From positions 1 through 14,242 of the forward strand of contig JACNFT010000072.1 of the NCBI GenBank assembly GCA_014384505.1: 14,242 bases of DNA, written 5' to 3'. Position numbers and translations under genes: made by a program. Position 1 is the stretch's first letter. The number at the start of each line of letters is the position of its first letter. The notes beneath the pieces are model-generated. The model saw only the letters and a list, made by a program, of their open reading frames with translations, ran no database searches and was not told where the DNA came from. This DNA comes from Cryomorphaceae bacterium. GTDB lineage: Bacteria > Bacteroidota > Bacteroidia > Flavobacteriales > BACL11. Shown in pieces: positions 1 through 6,423 of this stretch.

Positions 1-556
1 TAACAGAATCATTAATGTTTATAGCAGGAAGTGATAGAGTTCCTTTTTCCATTCTCTCATACAATCTGTGAACGCCTGTTGTGGTTTCTTCTGAAAGCCC
101 TTTTATATCAGCTATCATTTCTGGAAATCTATCAAAAACCATATTGGTTAAATCACCACCATCATCCAAAATCATATTCAAAGATTTACCACCTTCAAAA
201 GCAGTAAGTGTTTGTAAAATACACCAATCAAATTCTTCTTCATTTAATCCTTTCCAAGCAAAAACAGGGACGCCTGTAGCTGCAATAGCAGCTGCCGCCT
301 GATCCTGAGTAGAAAATATATTACAAGATGACCAAGAAACCTCAGCCCCTAAATAAACTAAAGTTTCAATTAGTACAGCTGTTTGAATTGTCATATGTAA
401 ACACCCAGCAATTCTTGCTCCTGCCAATGGTTTACTATCTCCAAACTCTTCTCTAATAGACATTAATCCTGGCATTTCTGCCTCTGCCAAATTGATTTCC
501 TTTCTTCCCCATTCTGCTAATGAGATATCTTTTACTTTATAATTCATAGTTTCCAT
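1..556 (-). CDS. ahcY: Adenosylhomocysteinase, N-terminal part (runs off the window)
   Basis: S-adenosyl-L-homocysteine hydrolase splits SAH into adenosine and homocysteine in the cytoplasm, relieving product inhibition of SAM-dependent methyltransferases. The translated minus strand gives about 185 residues that match the family's N-terminal substrate domain: KVKDISLANWGRKEI and AEAEMPGLM near the start, AGCLHMTIQTAVLIETL, WSSCNIFSTQDQAAAAIA, ILDDGGDLT and SEETTTGVHRLYE. The His, Asp and Glu residues of these blocks are the usual substrate contacts. The NAD-binding half lies beyond base 1; full-length enzymes have about 430-440 residues. Two in-frame ATGs (556 and 547) could start it. I use 556, but 547 would leave a more usual leader after the -7 box at 570-577. 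The gene is divergent from the phosphopantetheinyl transferase. Identity is secure; the exact start is not. Confidence 0.95.
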   Translation of the reverse strand, partial: METMNYKVKDISLAEWGRKEINLAEAEMPGLMSIREEFGDSKPLAGARIAGCLHMTIQTAVLIETLVYLGAEVSWSSCNIFSTQDQAAAAIAATGVPVFAWKGLNEEEFDWCILQTLTAFEGGKSLNMILDDGGDLTNMVFDRFPEMIADIKGLSEETTTGVHRLYERMEKGTLSLPAININDSV

Positions 557-566
557 TTTTTTAGGA

Positions 567-596
567 TTGCAAAGATAAACATAATTAATATATTCG
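567..596 (+). promoter_or_regulatory. Candidate promoter for the phosphopantetheinyl transferase
   Basis: On the plus strand TTG at 567-569 is followed after 19 bases by TATATTCG at 589-596, one mismatch from TAnnTTTG. It lies 19 bases before the ATG at 616. It overlaps the opposing ahcY promoter, so the two would compete. This rests on pattern matching only. Confidence 0.4.
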
Positions 597-603
597 CAGC
601 CAA
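570..603 (-). promoter_or_regulatory. Bacteroidetes-type promoter for ahcY
   Basis: Read on the minus strand, 577-570 is TATCTTTG, an exact match to the Bacteroidetes -7 consensus TAnnTTTG. A TTG at 603-601 lies 23 bases upstream, at the long edge of the usual 17-23 spacing to the -33 element. The -7 box lies 13 bases before the ATG at 556 and 22 bases before the one at 547. Confidence 0.6.
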
Positions 604-615
604 CAAACCAACCTT

Positions 616-1197
616 ATGCCAATAATTAATAAAATAGAGGACGAAAAAATCACTATCTTGGTGTGGGAAATTACGGAAACACTAGAAGAAATAATAGCAT
701 TAGGGGAAGGCATAAATACTGACAATTACACGTCTGAAAAAAGGAAAAAAGAACACTTTGCAAGCCGATTATTAGTGAATGAGATTTGTCCAACTAAAAC
801 AATAATTTATAATGAATTTGGGGCTCCAGAATTAAATAATGGTAAACATATCTCTATTTCGCATTCCAAGGAATTAGTTGCAGTTATCCTCAGTGACAAA
901 AAAACAGGATTAGATATTGAACAAATATCAGAAAAATCCTTGCGTATAGCTTCCAAATTTGTTTCAGCAAGAAACTTAATAAAGCTGAATAAGGAAAAAG
1001 CAACTTTAATCTGGTGCATAAAAGAAGCTATCTACAAATGGCATCAAAAAGGAAAAGTTGATTTTAAAAAGGACATCATAATTCCTGATTTCTTTGCAAA
1101 AAAACATGGTTCAGTAACGGCATATTTCAGGGAAAAAAAATTAAATTTAAACTACCTAAAAATAAACAATCACTATTTAGTGTATGTTTGCAACTAA
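616..1197 (+). CDS. 4'-phosphopantetheinyl transferase superfamily protein (Sfp type)
   Basis: Enzymes of this family move the phosphopantetheine arm of CoA onto a serine of acyl or peptidyl carrier proteins, turning apo-carriers into holo-carriers. The 193-residue product carries the ordered family motifs: ISISHSK (79-85), GLDIE (98-102), a KFVS segment (about 114-117), and WCIKEAIYK (133-141). Asp100, Glu102 and Glu137 correspond to the magnesium-binding residues of Sfp-type enzymes. At 193 residues it is somewhat shorter than Sfp (about 224), mainly at the N-terminus. It starts with ATG 69 bases from the 5' end of the divergent ahcY start. There is no polyketide or non-ribosomal peptide gene nearby, so the target may be the housekeeping acyl carrier protein or a carrier encoded elsewhere. 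That last point is inference; the family call is firm. Confidence 0.9.
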   Translation: MPIINKIEDEKITILVWEITETLEEIIALGEGINTDNYTSEKRKKEHFASRLLVNEICPTKTIIYNEFGAPELNNGKHISISHSKELVAVILSDKKTGLDIEQISEKSLRIASKFVSARNLIKLNKEKATLIWCIKEAIYKWHQKGKVDFKKDIIIPDFFAKKHGSVTAYFREKKLNLNYLKINNHYLVYVCN

Positions 1198-1260
1198 AAT
1201 AGAGCATAAATATTAGCTAGAGTTCTTTCTTCTAATATCTCAGTAATAAAATCCAAATTA

Positions 1261-1998
1261 ATGAATATCTACAATCAAATTCTAGCAAATAAAAAAGAAG
1301 GAAAGAAATCATTTGCCCTACTTATTGATCCTGACAAACAAAATGAATCAGAATTAATTAGCGTTATTAAAAAAGCAAAACAAGCAAAAACAGATTACTT
1401 TTTTGTTGGCGGTTCTTTACTTACTAATGATAGTTTAGATTCTTGCTTAGCTACATTAAAAGAAAATTCCGACATTCCTGTGGTGCTTTTCCCTGGAAAC
1501 GCTATGCAGGTTAACGATAAAGCTGACGGAATACTATTTCTTTCCTTAATTTCAGGAAGAAATGCTGAAATGCTAATTGGAAGACAAGTTATCACCGCAC
1601 CAATTTTAAAACAATCGTCATTAGAAGTTTTACCTACTGGATATATGCTTATTGATAGTGGAAAACCAACTACTGTCTCCTACATGAGTAACACCACTCC
1701 TATTCCTGCTGAAAAGAATGCAGTAGCAGCTTGCACAGCCATGGCTGGTGAAATGTTAGGGCTAAAACTAATTTTTATGGATGGCGGTAGTGGTGCACAA
1801 AACCCAATTTCAGAAGAAATGATTACTACAGTAGGCAAATCAGTTGATACTCCTTTAATTATAGGAGGGGGAATTAGTAGTGGCGAAAAAGCAGCAGCAA
1901 ATTGTAAGGCTGGTGCCGACATTATTGTTGTTGGAAATGCTATTGAAAAAAATGAAAATCTGATTATAGAAATTGCTAATGCAGTACATAATTGTTAA
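1261..1998 (+). CDS. Geranylgeranylglyceryl-phosphate synthase family protein
   Basis: This TIM-barrel prenyltransferase family joins a polyprenyl diphosphate to glycerol 1-phosphate through an ether bond, the first committed step of archaeal lipid synthesis. Bacteroidetes carry group II homologues whose physiological product is not settled. The 245 residues show LIDPDK (21-26), FVGGS (48-52), LFPGN (76-80), MDGGSGAQNPI (173-183), a phosphate-binding IGGGI loop (201-205) and VVGN (223-226). These fit the family order and length. The ATG at 1261 follows a 63-base gap after the phosphopantetheinyl transferase, in which I see no clear promoter or terminator. Its stop overlaps the next gene's ATG by one base (TAATG), implying translational coupling to the thiamine-binding-like gene. 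No digeranylgeranyl transferase or archaeal-type lipid gene is visible here. Confidence 0.9.
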   Translation: MNIYNQILANKKEGKKSFALLIDPDKQNESELISVIKKAKQAKTDYFFVGGSLLTNDSLDSCLATLKENSDIPVVLFPGNAMQVNDKADGILFLSLISGRNAEMLIGRQVITAPILKQSSLEVLPTGYMLIDSGKPTTVSYMSNTTPIPAEKNAVAACTAMAGEMLGLKLIFMDGGSGAQNPISEEMITTVGKSVDTPLIIGGGISSGEKAAANCKAGADIIVVGNAIEKNENLIIEIANAVHNC

Positions 1999-2258
1999 TG
2001 GTTTGTTCTGTAGAAATATCAATGTATCCATTAAAAGAAAATTTTAAACCTTCAATTATTGCTTTCATAAAAAACTTAAGGAAATATCCTTTTATAAAAG
2101 TAACTACAAACGGAATGAGCACCCAAGTATTTGGAGAATATAAAAGAGTAATGAATGCTATAAATACTGAAATGGAAAACACTTTTCTAAATGAAAATTC
2201 AGTTGTATTTAACTTAAAAGTTATCAATTCTGATTTAGAAGAAAAACCAAACTTTTAA
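1998..2258 (+). CDS. Small YkoF/MTH1187-like thiamine-binding family protein
   Basis: The 86-residue product opens with VCSVEISMYPL and contains TTNGMSTQVFGEY in the middle. Both resemble the single-domain thiamine/HMP-binding proteins of the YkoF/MTH1187 group, which have a ferredoxin-like fold and are thought to bind thiamine or its pyrimidine part. There is no signal peptide or membrane segment, so it should be cytoplasmic. I choose the ATG at 1998, which overlaps the preceding stop by one base, over the upstream in-frame TTG at 1992. The next gene, a PnuC-family transporter, begins five bases downstream, and a TPP riboswitch lies 1.1 kb away, so context supports a thiamine link. Binding itself is inferred from family resemblance. 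It could instead have a regulatory role. Confidence 0.75.
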   Translation: MVCSVEISMYPLKENFKPSIIAFIKNLRKYPFIKVTTNGMSTQVFGEYKRVMNAINTEMENTFLNENSVVFNLKVINSDLEEKPNF

Positions 2259-2263
2259 ATTAA

Positions 2264-2860
2264 GTGGGGGAAATATTACAAATCCTTACACAGCTTAATT
2301 TCAATTGGAGCATTATTGAAAGTGTTGCTGTATTTTTTAGCATCCTTTATGTAATACTTGCTCTAAAAGAAAGTATTTGGTGCTGGGGGGCAGCTGCAAT
2401 AAGCGTGATCCTTTACATCTACATTTGCTACACAGCACAACTATACCCAGAAACAGGGCTACAAGTCTTCTATTTACTCATGGCATTTTATGGCTATTAT
2501 CATTGGAATAAGAATGATAGTACATTAAAGATCCAACAATGGACAACAACTAAGCATTTACTAATTTTACTAATAGGAGCTATACTTACTTTTTTAATGG
2601 GTTTTTACTTTACCATTTACACAAATGCCGCTATGCCTTTGGTAGATTCATTTACTACTGTATTTTCAGTTTTCGCCACTTATATGGTTACAAAAAAAGT
2701 ATTAGGGAATTGGCTTTACTGGATAGTGATTGATGCCGTATCTGTTTACCTGTATTTTAGTAGAGACTTACACCTTACCTCTTTGCTTTTTATGGGGTAT
2801 ACTATTATTGCAATTTTTGGATATTTCTCTTGGTTAAAACGCAACAATGAACTTGCTTAA
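2264..2860 (+). CDS. pnuC: PnuC-family vitamin transporter (probably the thiamine type, PnuT)
   Basis: This 198-residue protein is almost entirely hydrophobic, with about seven membrane segments. It shows PnuC hallmarks: IWCWGAAAIS (38-47), QVFYLLMAFYGYYHW (67-81) and NWLYWIVID (149-157), rich in the aromatic residues that line the substrate site. PnuC proteins carry nicotinamide riboside by facilitated diffusion, with intracellular phosphorylation as the trap. PnuT relatives carry thiamine the same way. Here the upstream thiamine-binding-like gene and the downstream TPP riboswitch/TonB receptor favour thiamine, while the NadR-like kinase that follows is compatible with either substrate. The start is GTG at 2264; the first in-frame ATG would delete the first membrane segments. 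It overlaps the next gene by 14 bases. Substrate is inference; family is firm. Confidence 0.88.
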   Translation: MGEILQILTQLNFNWSIIESVAVFFSILYVILALKESIWCWGAAAISVILYIYICYTAQLYPETGLQVFYLLMAFYGYYHWNKNDSTLKIQQWTTTKHLLILLIGAILTFLMGFYFTIYTNAAMPLVDSFTTVFSVFATYMVTKKVLGNWLYWIVIDAVSVYLYFSRDLHLTSLLFMGYTIIAIFGYFSWLKRNNELA

Positions 2861-3350
2861 AATTATTGTAACAGGACCAGAAAGTAGCGGAAAAACTACT
2901 CTTTGTAACGGGCTATCTAAGCATTTTAATCTTCCATTTTCTAAGGAATATGCAAGGGAATATCTTAATACCTTAAAAAGAGATTATAATCCGGATGACC
3001 TTTTAAAAATTGCAAAAGGGCAATTAAAAACTGAAAATGGATTACAACTACTAGATACGGACTTAATCACCTTAAAAATTTGGAGCGAGTACAAATACGG
3101 GAGTTGTGATAAGTGGATTTTAACCCAAATTGAAAAACAGAAATCTGAAAAACGTTTTTATCTTTTATGCAGTCCTGATATTGCTTGGCAGGCAGATAAG
3201 CAAAGAGAAAACCCAAATAACAGAGAAGAGCTTTTTGAAATTTACAAACAGGAGTTAGATGATTTAGGACATAAATATTTCATAGTAGAGGGAGAAAATA
3301 GAATGGAAAACTCTATCTTAAAAATATCGCCTCTAATATCCATTATCTAA
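2847..3350 (+). CDS. Stand-alone NadR-type P-loop kinase (AAA_28-like)
   Basis: The 167-residue product matches the ribosylnicotinamide kinase domain of NadR. It has a P-loop GPESSGKTT (10-18), SKEYAREYL (32-40), DTDLITLKIWSEY (70-82) and the lid/substrate block LLCSPDIAWQADKQREN (106-122). It lacks the helix-turn-helix and NMN adenylyltransferase domains of full-length NadR, so it is a kinase only. The gene starts inside the transporter gene (14-base overlap), which suggests coupled translation and a shared task: phosphorylating the imported vitamin so it cannot leak back. The family's known substrate is nicotinamide riboside. Given the thiamine context, thiamine phosphorylation is an attractive alternative, but this is inference. 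No membrane or export signals are seen. The next transcription unit begins with the riboswitch leader, and I see no terminator between them. Confidence 0.85.
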   Translation: MNLLKIIVTGPESSGKTTLCNGLSKHFNLPFSKEYAREYLNTLKRDYNPDDLLKIAKGQLKTENGLQLLDTDLITLKIWSEYKYGSCDKWILTQIEKQKSEKRFYLLCSPDIAWQADKQRENPNNREELFEIYKQELDDLGHKYFIVEGENRMENSILKISPLISII

Positions 3351-3369
3351 AATCTATTTATATTTTTAC

Positions 3370-3447
3370 ACCATCTTAAAAGGGGTGCCGAAAGGCTGAG
3401 ATCACACCCATTGAACCTGAGGTGGTAATTCATCATAGGAAAATGAG
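3370..3447 (+). promoter_or_regulatory. TPP riboswitch (THI-box) aptamer
   Basis: All conserved THI-box blocks are present in order: AGGGGTGCC (3381-3389), GGCTGAGA (3394-3401), ACCC then TTGAACCTGA (3411-3420), GGTAAT (3424-3429) and CATAGGAAA (3434-3442). A P1 stem can form between CATCTT (3372-3377) and AAAATG (3440-3445) with one mismatch. The P3 loop is short. It sits 64 bases upstream of the TonB receptor start and is expected to lower its expression when thiamine pyrophosphate is plentiful. A weak -7-like TATATTTT lies at 3359-3366, so the transcript may begin just upstream of the aptamer. Confidence 0.95.
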
Positions 3448-3496
3448 TTTTCATTAAATAAACATGCGTTAACCCTATTATGCGTGTAATGTTAAC
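3442..3496 (+). promoter_or_regulatory. Possible riboswitch expression platform (two hairpins)
   Basis: Just after the aptamer, AATGA (3442-3446) can pair with TCATT (3451-3455). This uses the 3' strand of P1, so it would be mutually exclusive with the ligand-bound fold. Further on, GTTAAC (3468-3473) can pair with GTTAAC (3491-3496), stacked on an inner ATTAT/GTAAT stem (3477-3481 with 3486-3490) with loop GCGT. No U-tract follows, so this is not an intrinsic terminator. Control of translation or RNA stability is more likely. These stems were found by eye and not folded computationally. Confidence 0.35.
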
Positions 3497-3510
3497 TAAA
3501 AAAATAAAAA

Positions 3511-5715
3511 ATGTTTAACAAAAAAACCTGCTTAATTGCAATGCTAGCTTTTCCATTAATTGGTTTTGCACAGCAAAAAACGGATACTATTGCTATCCAA
3601 AAACTAATGAAGGAAGTAAATGTAAACGCTTTAAGAGCTGGAGAAAAAACACCAGTAGCATTTACAAATATTTCAGAAGCTGAGATTGAAAAAGGAAACC
3701 TAGGACAGGATTTACCTTACTTGATTTCATTAACCCCCTCTGTAGTTACCACATCAGATGCAGGAGCAGGAGTTGGTTACTCAGGGTTCCGTATAAGAGG
3801 TTCTGACCCAACACGTATAAACGTAACAGTAAACGGAATTCCTTTAAACGATTCTGAAAGCCAGGGTGTATGGTGGGTAAATATGCCTGATTTTTCATCT
3901 TCTATTGAAAATATTCAAATTCAAAGAGGTGTTGGAACTTCAACTAATGGCGGCTCTGCTTTTGGCGCATCCGTTAACTTAAAAACTGATGGATTAAATA
4001 AGGAAGCTTATGCTATTACCAATAATTCTGTTGGAAGTTTTTCAACTCTTAAAAATAATGTTGAATTTGGCACAGGATTATTAAATGGGAAGTTTGCTTT
4101 TGATGGTCGTTTATCCAAAATATCATCTGATGGTTATATTGATAGAGCAACATCTGATTTAAAATCATTATACTTACATGGAACTTATTTTGGAAAAAAA
4201 TCTGTACTTAAAGGAATTGTATTTTCAGGTCACGAACTCACTTATCAGGCTTGGAATGGTGTACCCTTAAATTATTTAGATTCCAATAGGACCTATAATA
4301 GTTATACTTATGACAATGAGGTTGACAATTACAGACAAACACATTATCAATTGCATTATAGTCAGCAGTTAAGTGATGTTAGTAACTTTAATATTGCAGG
4401 ACATTACACTCATGGTGAAGGGTACTACGAGCAAGAAAAACTTAACCAATCACTTAATGCATACGGGTTACAGGATATTATTATAGGAATCGACACAATT
4501 ACTGCAACTAATCTTGTTAGAAGAAAATGGTTAAACAACGACTTTGGAGGATTTACTTATTCGCTTAAGCATACAATGGGAAATTTGAAACTTATATTTG
4601 GTGGCGCAAATTCAATTTACTCTGGTCAGCATTATGGGAATGTAATCTGGGCTGAATATGCAAGTGACGCATCTTTCAACCATCAATATTATTGGAACAA
4701 AGCTGAAAAATTTGACAATAATTTCTATGCAAAAGCTGACTATAAGTATAGTGATGCTACACAGCTTTATATTGATTTACAAAGAAGAAGGATTGATTAT
4801 ATTTTTGAAGGCTTAGATCCTGATGGAAATACAGCTGAACAAGAAATAAATCTTGAATTTTTTAACCCTAAGTTTGGTTTGCACCATACTTTAAATAAAA
4901 GTCAAGTGATTTATGCTTCATTTGGTGTAGCTAACAAGGAACCTAACAGAAGTGACTATACTGAAAGCAGTGCTGACTCTCGCCCAACACACGAAACACT
5001 TTACGATACTGAAATAGGATACAAGCAAGTTGGAGATAAAATGACTTTTGGAGCTAATTTTTATTTCATGAACTATGAAAATCAATTGGTTATGACTGGG
5101 GAAAAGAATGATGTTGGAGCAAGAACGCATGTAAATGTTACTGAATCATTCCGAAAAGGAATTGAGATTGAAGGGACTTATAAACTAACAACTAAATTAA
5201 CTTGGGCAGCTAACATGACCTTAAGTGAAAACAAAATTGTCAGTCCTTTTGTTGAGGATGTTGACAACTGGGACACTTGGGAGGTGGATCAGGTTACTCA
5301 TGAAAATACAGACTTAGCATTTTCACCAAATATCATCTGGACTTCACAGTTTAACTACCAGTTTGACAAAAACACAAGTATTGATTTTATCAGCAAATAT
5401 GTTGGCGAGCAGTTTATAGATAATACTTCATCAGAAGATAGAATGTTGAGCGACTACTTAGTGAATCATTTGCGATTGACATATGATTGGAAAAGCAAGA
5501 TTTTCAAAACTGCAAAAGTGAGTTTACAAGTAAATAACCTGTTTAACAATGAGTATGTAAATAATGCCTGGGTGTATCGCTTCATTTCTGATAATTGGGA
5601 CCCAAGAGAAAGCGACCATTATGTAAATGCGGATAGCGAAAGAGGATACAATATGGCTGGATATTTCCCGCAAGCGACAAGAAATTATCTTTTAGGACTT
5701 ACATTAGGATTTTAA
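3511..5715 (+). CDS. TonB-dependent outer-membrane receptor under TPP control, probable thiamine receptor
   Basis: The 734-residue protein starts with a signal peptide (about residues 1-20, cleavage after IGFA). A plug domain follows with GFRIRGSDPTRINVTVNGIPLND and IENIQIQRGVGTSTNGGSAFGA (roughly 90-155), then a long 22-strand-type barrel ending in LLGLTLGF with the usual C-terminal aromatic residue. Such receptors use TonB-transmitted energy to take scarce ligands into the periplasm. There is no N-terminal carboxypeptidase-like domain and no SusD partner, so this is not a polysaccharide-utilisation SusC. The TPP riboswitch in its leader points to thiamine or a thiamine precursor as ligand, matching the OMR1-type receptors reported beside PnuT in Bacteroidetes. 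It ends in its own terminator and is therefore probably monocistronic unless read through from upstream. Confidence 0.9.
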   Translation: MFNKKTCLIAMLAFPLIGFAQQKTDTIAIQKLMKEVNVNALRAGEKTPVAFTNISEAEIEKGNLGQDLPYLISLTPSVVTTSDAGAGVGYSGFRIRGSDPTRINVTVNGIPLNDSESQGVWWVNMPDFSSSIENIQIQRGVGTSTNGGSAFGASVNLKTDGLNKEAYAITNNSVGSFSTLKNNVEFGTGLLNGKFAFDGRLSKISSDGYIDRATSDLKSLYLHGTYFGKKSVLKGIVFSGHELTYQAWNGVPLNYLDSNRTYNSYTYDNEVDNYRQTHYQLHYSQQLSDVSNFNIAGHYTHGEGYYEQEKLNQSLNAYGLQDIIIGIDTITATNLVRRKWLNNDFGGFTYSLKHTMGNLKLIFGGANSIYSGQHYGNVIWAEYASDASFNHQYYWNKAEKFDNNFYAKADYKYSDATQLYIDLQRRRIDYIFEGLDPDGNTAEQEINLEFFNPKFGLHHTLNKSQVIYASFGVANKEPNRSDYTESSADSRPTHETLYDTEIGYKQVGDKMTFGANFYFMNYENQLVMTGEKNDVGARTHVNVTESFRKGIEIEGTYKLTTKLTWAANMTLSENKIVSPFVEDVDNWDTWEVDQVTHENTDLAFSPNIIWTSQFNYQFDKNTSIDFISKYVGEQFIDNTSSEDRMLSDYLVNHLRLTYDWKSKIFKTAKVSLQVNNLFNNEYVNNAWVYRFISDNWDPRESDHYVNADSERGYNMAGYFPQATRNYLLGLTLGF

Positions 5716-5744
5716 AAAGCTTGTTAAGAATTAAATATTCAATT

Positions 5745-5773
5745 AAAAGCCCGCTTATTAGGTGGGCTTTTTT
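5745..5773 (+). terminator. Rho-independent terminator after the TonB receptor
   Basis: AAAAGCCC (5745-5752) pairs with GGGCTTTT (5764-5771). The stem extends inward by a G-T wobble and a C-G pair, and a run of six T begins at 5768. It lies 30 bases after the receptor stop. Confidence 0.9.
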
Positions 5774-5775
5774 GT

Positions 5776-5783
5776 TACTTTTG
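5776..5783 (+). promoter_or_regulatory. -7 box of a Bacteroidetes-type promoter for the DUF4290-murA unit
   Basis: TACTTTTG at 5776-5783 matches TAnnTTTG exactly and lies 17 bases before the ATG at 5801. No TTG -33 element is found at the usual spacing, because that region is occupied by the terminator stem of the previous gene. Confidence 0.5.
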
Positions 5784-5800
5784 TAAATAAATAAATTTTC

Positions 5801-6418
5801 ATGGAATACAATACAGAACGAGAACAACTTATCATTCCTGAGTACGGAAGACATGTACAAACAATGATAAACCATGCATCTGGAATAACTGACAAAGTTG
5901 AACAACAAAAATGTGTAGATGCTATAATTGCTTTTATGGGTCAAATGAATCCTCACTTGCGTGATGTAAAGGAATTTACACACAAACTCTGGGACCACCT
6001 GCATATCATGTCCGATTTCAAATTAGAGATTGAATCTCCTTATAAAAAACCTGCAATTGAAAAACTAGAGGAACGTCCTGAAAAAATGACTTATCCTGGT
6101 AATAAGATCAAATTCTCTTACTATGGAAATACAGTTCAAACCATGATTGATTCAGCTATAAAAATGGAAGGAGATCAAAAAGAAATTTTGACAGGTATGA
6201 TTGCCAACCAAATGAAGAAATCTTATATCCTTTTCAACGAAAGCTCAGTGGATAATAATATGATACGCTTACATCTTAAGCAAATGTCAAACAACCAACT
6301 TATTTTAGCTAGTGACTTTGAGTTTATCCGTTCAGCATCTGTACGGCAAGGCAGTGGTAGTTCTGTTAAAAAGACCAATAGCAAAAAGAAAAATTATAAA
6401 AAGAACTATAAACAATAA
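5801..6418 (+). CDS. DUF4290 family protein
   Basis: The 205-residue product begins MEYNTEREQLIIPEYGRHVQ and contains YGNTVQTMIDSA (about 109-120), both typical of DUF4290, a Bacteroidetes family of unknown function usually encoded just before murA. It has no signal peptide and no membrane segment and is predicted to be largely helical and cytoplasmic. The two NTVQTMI/HVQTMI-like segments (about 17-24 and 110-117) hint at an internal duplication. The last 16 residues are strongly basic, rich in Lys, Asn and Tyr, suggesting contact with nucleic acid or an acidic surface. The stop is five bases before murA, so the two are almost certainly co-transcribed and may be functionally linked to envelope synthesis. 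I do not assign a function. Confidence 0.85.
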   Translation: MEYNTEREQLIIPEYGRHVQTMINHASGITDKVEQQKCVDAIIAFMGQMNPHLRDVKEFTHKLWDHLHIMSDFKLEIESPYKKPAIEKLEERPEKMTYPGNKIKFSYYGNTVQTMIDSAIKMEGDQKEILTGMIANQMKKSYILFNESSVDNNMIRLHLKQMSNNQLILASDFEFIRSASVRQGSGSSVKKTNSKKKNYKKNYKQ

Positions 6419-6423
6419 AATAG

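Noticed and set aside
1998..3350. A second TPP riboswitch controlling the transporter and kinase genes
   Set aside because: No THI-box blocks occur upstream of 1261, 1998 or 2264; the genes are packed with no room for a leader.
3468..3496. Hairpin before the TonB receptor as an intrinsic terminator
   Set aside because: The stem is AT-rich and followed by A-rich sequence, with no T run, so it cannot be called a terminator; kept only as a possible expression platform.
5801..6418. Open frames on the opposite strand across 5699-6004 and 6366-6629
   Set aside because: They lie antisense to well-supported genes, have Phe/Ser/Cys-rich composition typical of antisense reading, and match no family I know.
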